NCBI GenBank assembly: GCA_004026145.2
Contig: CP034990.1
Span: 7,385,200 to 7,449,199, forward strand
Length of the DNA: 64,000 bases
Source of the DNA: Takifugu bimaculatus
Lineage: Eukaryota > Chordata > Actinopteri > Tetraodontiformes > Tetraodontidae
Direction of reading: 5' to 3'
This document shows positions 58,801 to 64,000 of this stretch, piece by piece. Under the pieces are notes generated by a model, which was not told where the DNA came from, did not search any database, and saw only the letters and a list, made by a program, of their open reading frames with translations. The position numbers were made by a program, and so were the translations under genes. Every line of letters starts with the position of its first letter. Positions within the stretch are counted from its first letter, which is position 1.

Positions 58801-60701
58801 TCCAGTTCCGCTGCAGGATCCCCACAACGCGGCCTGCGGAATCACAGCTCGGTATTCCACACGTGCACACGTGGAGTTTGTCTGCTCGTGCTTGACGGTG
58901 GTTTAAGGTCTGACCCAAAGCTCGACTTCCCTCCCTTCACTGCCAGAGACCAAACTTTCTCCAACCCTTTCTGGTACAATATGGAGGTTCTGACCTGTTG
59001 GCATGGTTTTACTCTCGCTCTCGTCCCCGTCCCCCTCAGCCAGAGCTGTGACCCTCCCCTGCCACTCGCTCCGGGGCAACAACTCCGCCACAACCGTGTC
59101 TCCGTGCGTTGCTCTGTTACGGTTCTTAATTCCCCAAACCAACACGCCGCAGCTCAGATCTGTAACAGGGAAAACGGCCAGCGTAAGAGAACGGGAATTC
59201 TGGATGGAGGTTGAGTTCTGCTGGTCGTGACCCCCCCTCACCTGTGTCTTTGTTGGACAAGCCGTCCGTCGTGACCATGGCTTCATTGTGGTGCTTGCTG
59301 ATATTCAGAGTTCCCTGGTTGAGAGTCAGTTCAAAAGTCATTTAGAAACATTTAACCTGGTTAAAGAACGAATGAATGAGCCACCTAACGAGCACCAGTG
59401 ATGGAGGTTCTACTGTTAAATACGTGAGCATTAAAATCAGACTAACTAATTGCAGCAAATTAACAGACGTATCTGTGATTATTCACCCTATATTATCACT
59501 AAATCATATTTTTCTTTCATCAGCTGAGCTCTGTGAGCCAGGTTTGCATGGGGCCTGTACCTGAATGTAGCGTCCAGCCTTGATTCCTGCCTCCAGGACT
59601 TTAGCGTGCAGATGCTCGGCATACTCTCTCTGTGAGCCCTCGCTAACCTTTTCTTGCAACGCCTGCGAAACGGAGCTGTACAGCTCGTGAGCTGCCCGCA
59701 GCTCCGGCCAAAAGTCCCGCAGAAAATCCTGCAACGGCAGCATATTTGACAAAGCAGCTACGCAGGCCAGGAAAAGCTGCTGAAAACGTGGCGTCGACGT
59801 ACACGTACCTGGACGGTGATGACATACACACCGGCTGTGAGGTTGCAGTACTGAGCTACAGCGTCCTGGTCCTCAGTGATCATCACGACTTTGATCTGAC
59901 CTGCCAGGTGGTTGTAGTACCACACTGCAGCAGAGTAAACACTCCTAAACAGGACGACAGATTTGAAGTGGTCCTGAATATAAAGTGCCTCATTACTGCC
60001 AAGGATCATCTCTCCCCGATGTGCTGCCTCCGTCACGTCTTTACTGTAGCAGATGTCAGCGCTGTAAAACTGCTCAGTGTGTTTAGACGGGAGCTGCTGA
60101 ATGAGCATTTATTTCACCTACGCGTTGAGTCTGCAGCAGAGACGAGACAAGTCAATGTTGTTTCCACTCACCTGGTCTGCCACTTCTCCAGGCTCTCCCC
60201 CTTCTCTCGGGGACAGTAGGAATATTCTTGAAACTCATTGGAAAACAGCACGCAGTCATGGCGAGGGTCCTTGATGAGGTTTCTCAGACGGTTGTACTGC
60301 CTAAGCACGGGGGAAAATACCCTTCTGATACTTCATCTGCTGTTGTGCTTGGCCTAACGTTGCTCAACATAGTTGATTTAAAATTGTGCAAGTGTGACAA
60401 AATATTTCCTCTGCAGTTCCTCCTCTGGCCACTGGATGGCCACAGCTTCACGTGAAAACAAAAGTAGATTCTCTAGGAGCCAGATGACTTATTGTTATTG
60501 TAACTTGCTGCTTTTGAATTACATTTTCACTGAATATTTTAGGGGTAGAGTGCAGCCTGAGTCCAAACACAATGATTTCCATCTCACAGCACAGCCGCAG
60601 CTGCAAACAGGACTTCAGAAAATGCTTTCATCCCAGAATACTGATGCTGACAAGGGAGGAGGCTTCGCCCAGTCCTCACGAGGTAAATGTAAGCACGCAC
60701 G

Positions 60702-60736
<35 letters not shown>

Positions 60737-61839
60737 GCGCGACTGTTTCACTCACCCAGCACGGCATCGTCACACACCTTATCAAAATGATGTCGGGTAA
60801 CTGATGGAACATGTTAGAACCGCCGTGTCGGCAGGAATGTCGCCCAGTGATCAGGTGGGACCGCTCGTTTAATACGTTCGTTGGGTTTGTCAAAAGTGCA
60901 ACTGTGCGTTTATGTGGGAGAGACATCGGTGACTGGGCTGCACCTCATTAGACTTCTTCAGCAGAGCTCTGATACAATGAGCTCAACCCTCATCCACGCC
61001 GCACATTTCTGAAGGTCCACTGTCATCAGAAGCCAAACTGTCCCCCAGACCTTCAGGTGGGACTTTTAAATCTTGTAATCACGTGATCTTGTGTGTGTGT
61101 GTGTGTGTGTGTGTGGTACCTGCGTCCCTTGCTGTGCTGCACAGCCTGGCAGGCCGTCTGTGTGAAGATGATGCCCCGCAGCTCTTTGAACTCCAGGATC
61201 TCCAGATAGTCAGCCACGACCCCGACATCAGGCACCACATAGTGGGTCAGATCTCTAGGCAGGACCTTACCATCTAAGCAGAAACCCGACAAGAGACCTT
61301 CTTAGTTGTGCCATAAGGGTTTTATTACATTTCGGTCGCGTTATTGACAGTCTTGTGGAAACAACACTGAAGCGCGCGCACAGTCAATTCAAAACTAATG
61401 TGATACAGTTTGATATTTCGAGAAACGATTTAACTTTTGTGAACTTTATACGTAGTGACCTATAACGTAAATTATTAGGACTTGCCTTAGTAATGTGCTT
61501 AGACACCTCGACATGAGTGCGATACGTAAAAACACACCTGGCTGCTAGCTTTAGCAAAGCACACAACCGAGTTAGCAGTTAGCTTAGATGTAAAGGTTAA
61601 ATAATGAGCTACATTAATGACAGAGACGTTCGGTGTCACTGGGGTTTGCTTGTGAACCGGTGCTTGTGCGTGTGCACCGGTGCGTGCGTGCGTGCGTGTT
61701 TACCGTTGGCGCAGTCCGCCTGACACAGGCACAGGCAGCTGTAGCAGGGAACGCGCGCTCTCAGGTAGTGTTCGCGGACCACACGAACCTTCCTCCCGCG
61801 GCTGCTCTTCAGGTGGAGGATCTTCTCGGTTTTAATCAT
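55845..61839 (-). CDS. dis3l: DIS3-like exosome 3'-5' exoribonuclease 1
   Basis: Eighteen minus-strand exons: 61839-61704, 61273-61120, 60300-60172, 59944-59809, 59728-59561, 59314-59242, 59159-58995, 58833-58664, 58586-58425, 58357-58107, 58000-57908, 57835-57547, 57474-57239, 57166-57012, 56938-56760, 56688-56543, 56461-56290, 56165-55845. Total 3135 nt, 1044 aa, in frame (human about 1054). It is the catalytic subunit of the cytoplasmic RNA exosome. Blocks in order: REHYLRARVPCYSCLC N-terminus, a PIN-like region (FTQTACQAVQHSKGRR, MITEDQDAV), cold-shock/OB segments (RNWRDYVVTFP, RVVVRIDSWESTS), then the RNB domain. Its metal-binding aspartates are in SIDPRGCEDVDDTLSV (D467, D473, D475, D476). 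ALDRYTHFTSPIRRY and a C-terminal S1-like region (LFDHIT) follow. CA repeats lie in two introns. Confidence 0.97.
60697..60735. repeat. (CA)n microsatellite in dis3l intron
   Basis: CACG units followed by a CA run and CGCG; simple repeat in the intron between dis3l exons 2 and 3. Confidence 0.94.
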
Positions 61840-63038
61840 TGTCGCCTCCTCATTAAAGCTTCGTTAAGATTCCTTTTGGCTTTTACCACTAAGCTGTAAC
61901 AGAGCGCGACAGAGACACACTTTAACGTCCATGTTGAAACTTCAAAACCACGGGAGAAACCAGCACGACGTGATGACGCTTTCCGTGCCGCGTTCAGCAA
62001 CTGTAGGAAAATAGAGCACCCGTGAATGGATGGGAAAAGGGGGAAACGTATATAATTCATGTATAGAGAAGGAACTTTATGCCAATCACAAACAAGAGCT
62101 GCCAAACTAAAACTAGCACCAGTACTACTAGCTTCTGTACTAGTACTAGCACAACTACCTTCTGTATTCCAGTATAACCAGCACAACCATTATAACCAGG
62201 AACCAACCTCTGACTTTGGGGGCTGCCCGACAGGTGGACCCGCCCAGGCTGACCCTGGGCCACATTTATCATGTAAAAAGGCACCTGGCTTTATGTTGGT
62301 CTTTACATTTATTTTATAGATCCCCAGAGATGGTGATAGTCTGATCCAATCAGATGACACAAAAGACTATTTTGAAACATGTCAAAGAGAGATGAACTCT
62401 TATCTATAGGAGAACCTATAGAGTATCTGATCCCTTGATCATCTTCATATTGTTTGATCTTGTGTGCTGAGTTTTTTCGCAAAATAAATGTCATGAATAG
62501 AATTGAATGAAACTTTCAGGAAATGTTGATCATGAGCGAGCTAATTAAGTTTTGGTAAGGTTCCAGCATCTGCAGTGTTTGACCTTTGATCATCCAAAAT
62601 CAAATCTATGTGCTTCGTCACAAAGTAGCCTTCTATGTTACGTAACCTTACATCATTACTGCCTATATTCACACCACTACAGACGTAATTCATAATGCTG
62701 GGGAACTGACCTTTTTGGAGGTGGTCTTTGATCTCTGAGTCCCCGTTTTTCCCTTAGTTTGTGATTCTAAAGATCTAAATGAATTGCCCAAATTGCTCAC
62801 TGATTAGCCTACATATTCAATTTAACTGGTTGAATTTGCTACATGGCAGTGCCAGTGGTCACGGCATGCAAATTGCTTTTTATTTGTATCTCAAATTATC
62901 TCAATTTGCTTCTTTTCTTATTTGTTTAGGTATTTTTGCATAGTCATTGTGCATAACATTTCATACATTTTTAAATAAAGGAGTGTTTCTAGAGTAGTTC
63001 AGCCTTTAGTCTCATTGCTCATATATTAGTTTTATGTA

Positions 63039-63042
<4 letters not shown>

Positions 63043-63079
<37 letters not shown>
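63043..63079. repeat. (TG)n microsatellite
   Basis: TG run of about 18 units between dis3l and the right edge. Confidence 0.95.
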
Positions 63080-63379
63080 TAGTTGGTTAAACTACATTCA
63101 TATTTTGTCCTGCATTAACTCTTTCGAAAACTTTTTAAGTCAATTTTTACCCGATTTGCCATTATTTTTGACATTTTCTGTTATCGACCATGATTTTACA
63201 CAAAACTGTGTATATAACATAACCTACACATCACATATTTTATATAACTGACGAGAAAGGACCACAGGAGGGCCAGTTTATGGTGAACTGGAGTCAAATT
63301 CGACGGCAGCTCCTGAGGCGAGTTGGTCGGTGAGGAGGAGGGAACCATCTCGCTGCGTTAGTCTCTCTTTGTTTTGACT

Positions 63380-63597
63380 GTACAGAGACGCCGCAGCGCA
63401 GATACACACGCACACATATACACACGCACAGAAGTCACGCACACACAAGTTGGCAACTACACTGACGCGGATGTTGAGGACTTTACCCGCCTTCATACAC
63501 CGAAACATGTATTTCTAACCAGTGTTCTGACAGAGAATTTACCATTTTACAGACGCCGAGTGGGAATTTCCCGTTGGACGGCTCCGCGTTGCTGCAG
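63380..63597 (+). other. Possible non-coding first exon of a gene beyond the right edge
   Basis: GC-richer patch ending CTGCAG|GTAAGC, a strong splice donor at 63598, followed by AT-rich intron-like sequence to the window end. No convincing coding frame. The 5' boundary is arbitrary. Confidence 0.25.
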
Positions 63598-64000
63598 GTA
63601 AGCGCACGACTGTCCGAATTCCACATTTAATTTTAACCTCCAGAGATAAACACGGTGTGCATCACACCTCACTCATTTATTATTTGCAGCGCTCTTGCGT
63701 GTGTTATTTATTGGATTCTTGCACGTCCCGCTGAAGTTTGTAGGGTGGATGAGACGAGACGGCTGTAAAATGCTGCTGTTGGGTTAGTCTGACTGAATAA
63801 CAAGTTTAAGAAAAATGAAACTTCTTCTTTGAAGAAATCTCAGAATTTGAGTTGTGTAGCCTTTAATCTGCAGCAACAACAAAGAAATAAATAATATGGG
63901 CAATCTCTGCAACATCAAACACACCCGGAGGGTTAATCCGGGAGTTTCTATTGCTCCGAAGAAATTGTTGAAATGTATCTGTGGGAAAAGTATTTTAAAT

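Larger units (their letters stand above)
61840..64000. other. dis3l upstream region and right-hand flank
   Basis: Begins with the dis3l promoter (CpG-containing, TGATGACG near 61972). It continues through short ACTAGTACT-type repeats (about 62110-62190), AT-rich unassigned sequence and a (TG)n run at 63043-63079. No protein-coding exon was recognised. The last part may hold a first exon (see the entry at 63380-63597). Confidence 0.4.

Overview
The window is nuclear DNA from a ray-finned fish, most likely a compact-genome percomorph teleost. Every gene is split by GT-AG introns, many only 70-150 bp long. CA/TG, GGTA, GATA, CAGR and minisatellite arrays are abundant, and all recognisable proteins are vertebrate orthologues. 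I assembled the gene models by hand from splice sites, reading-frame continuity and remembered family sequences. No alignment was run.

Left part (1-16.3 kb): three paralogous genes for secreted or membrane ZP-domain (zona pellucida-type) glycoproteins. One is partial on the minus strand (exons 1-4 at 1395-139, running off the left edge), one is complete on the plus strand (3910-8208), and one is on the minus strand (16318-9577). They share the same exon plan and the same intron phases. The first two are head-to-head and the last two are tail-to-tail. The third gene carries an apparent frameshift in its signal-peptide exon, a CAGR tetranucleotide array in its last intron and a minisatellite in its first intron.

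Middle (16.3-39.7 kb): a repeat-rich spacer with a LINE reverse-transcriptase relic and a GGTA array of about 1.6 kb. Then arfgap2 (COPI-coat ArfGAP, plus strand), pex16 (peroxisome membrane biogenesis, minus strand, convergent with arfgap2) and cars1 (cysteinyl-tRNA synthetase, plus strand). cars1 diverges from pex16 across about 290 bp.

Right part (40-64 kb): ccnb2 (cyclin B2, plus strand, with a textbook CCAAT/CCAAT/CHR cell-cycle promoter), a beta-gamma crystallin resembling crybgx (minus strand), lctl (lactase-like/gamma-klotho, plus strand), tipin (replication-fork protection, plus strand) and dis3l (cytoplasmic exosome RNase, minus strand). The arfgap2-pex16-cars1 block corresponds to human chromosome 11p genes and the ccnb2-lctl-tipin-dis3l block to human 15q22 genes, so a synteny junction lies between cars1 and ccnb2.

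Four genes (ZP copy on 9.6-16.3 kb, arfgap2, cars1, ccnb2) each need one extra base removed to stay in frame. The other complete genes (ZP copy 2, pex16, the crystallin, lctl, tipin, dis3l) have total coding lengths exactly divisible by three. This pattern looks more like insertion errors in a draft assembly than four independent gene deaths, but it needs read-level checking. I found no CRISPR, prokaryotic operon or clearly novel molecular system. The least-described biology here is the ZP glycoprotein trio and its unusual N-terminal cysteine modules.
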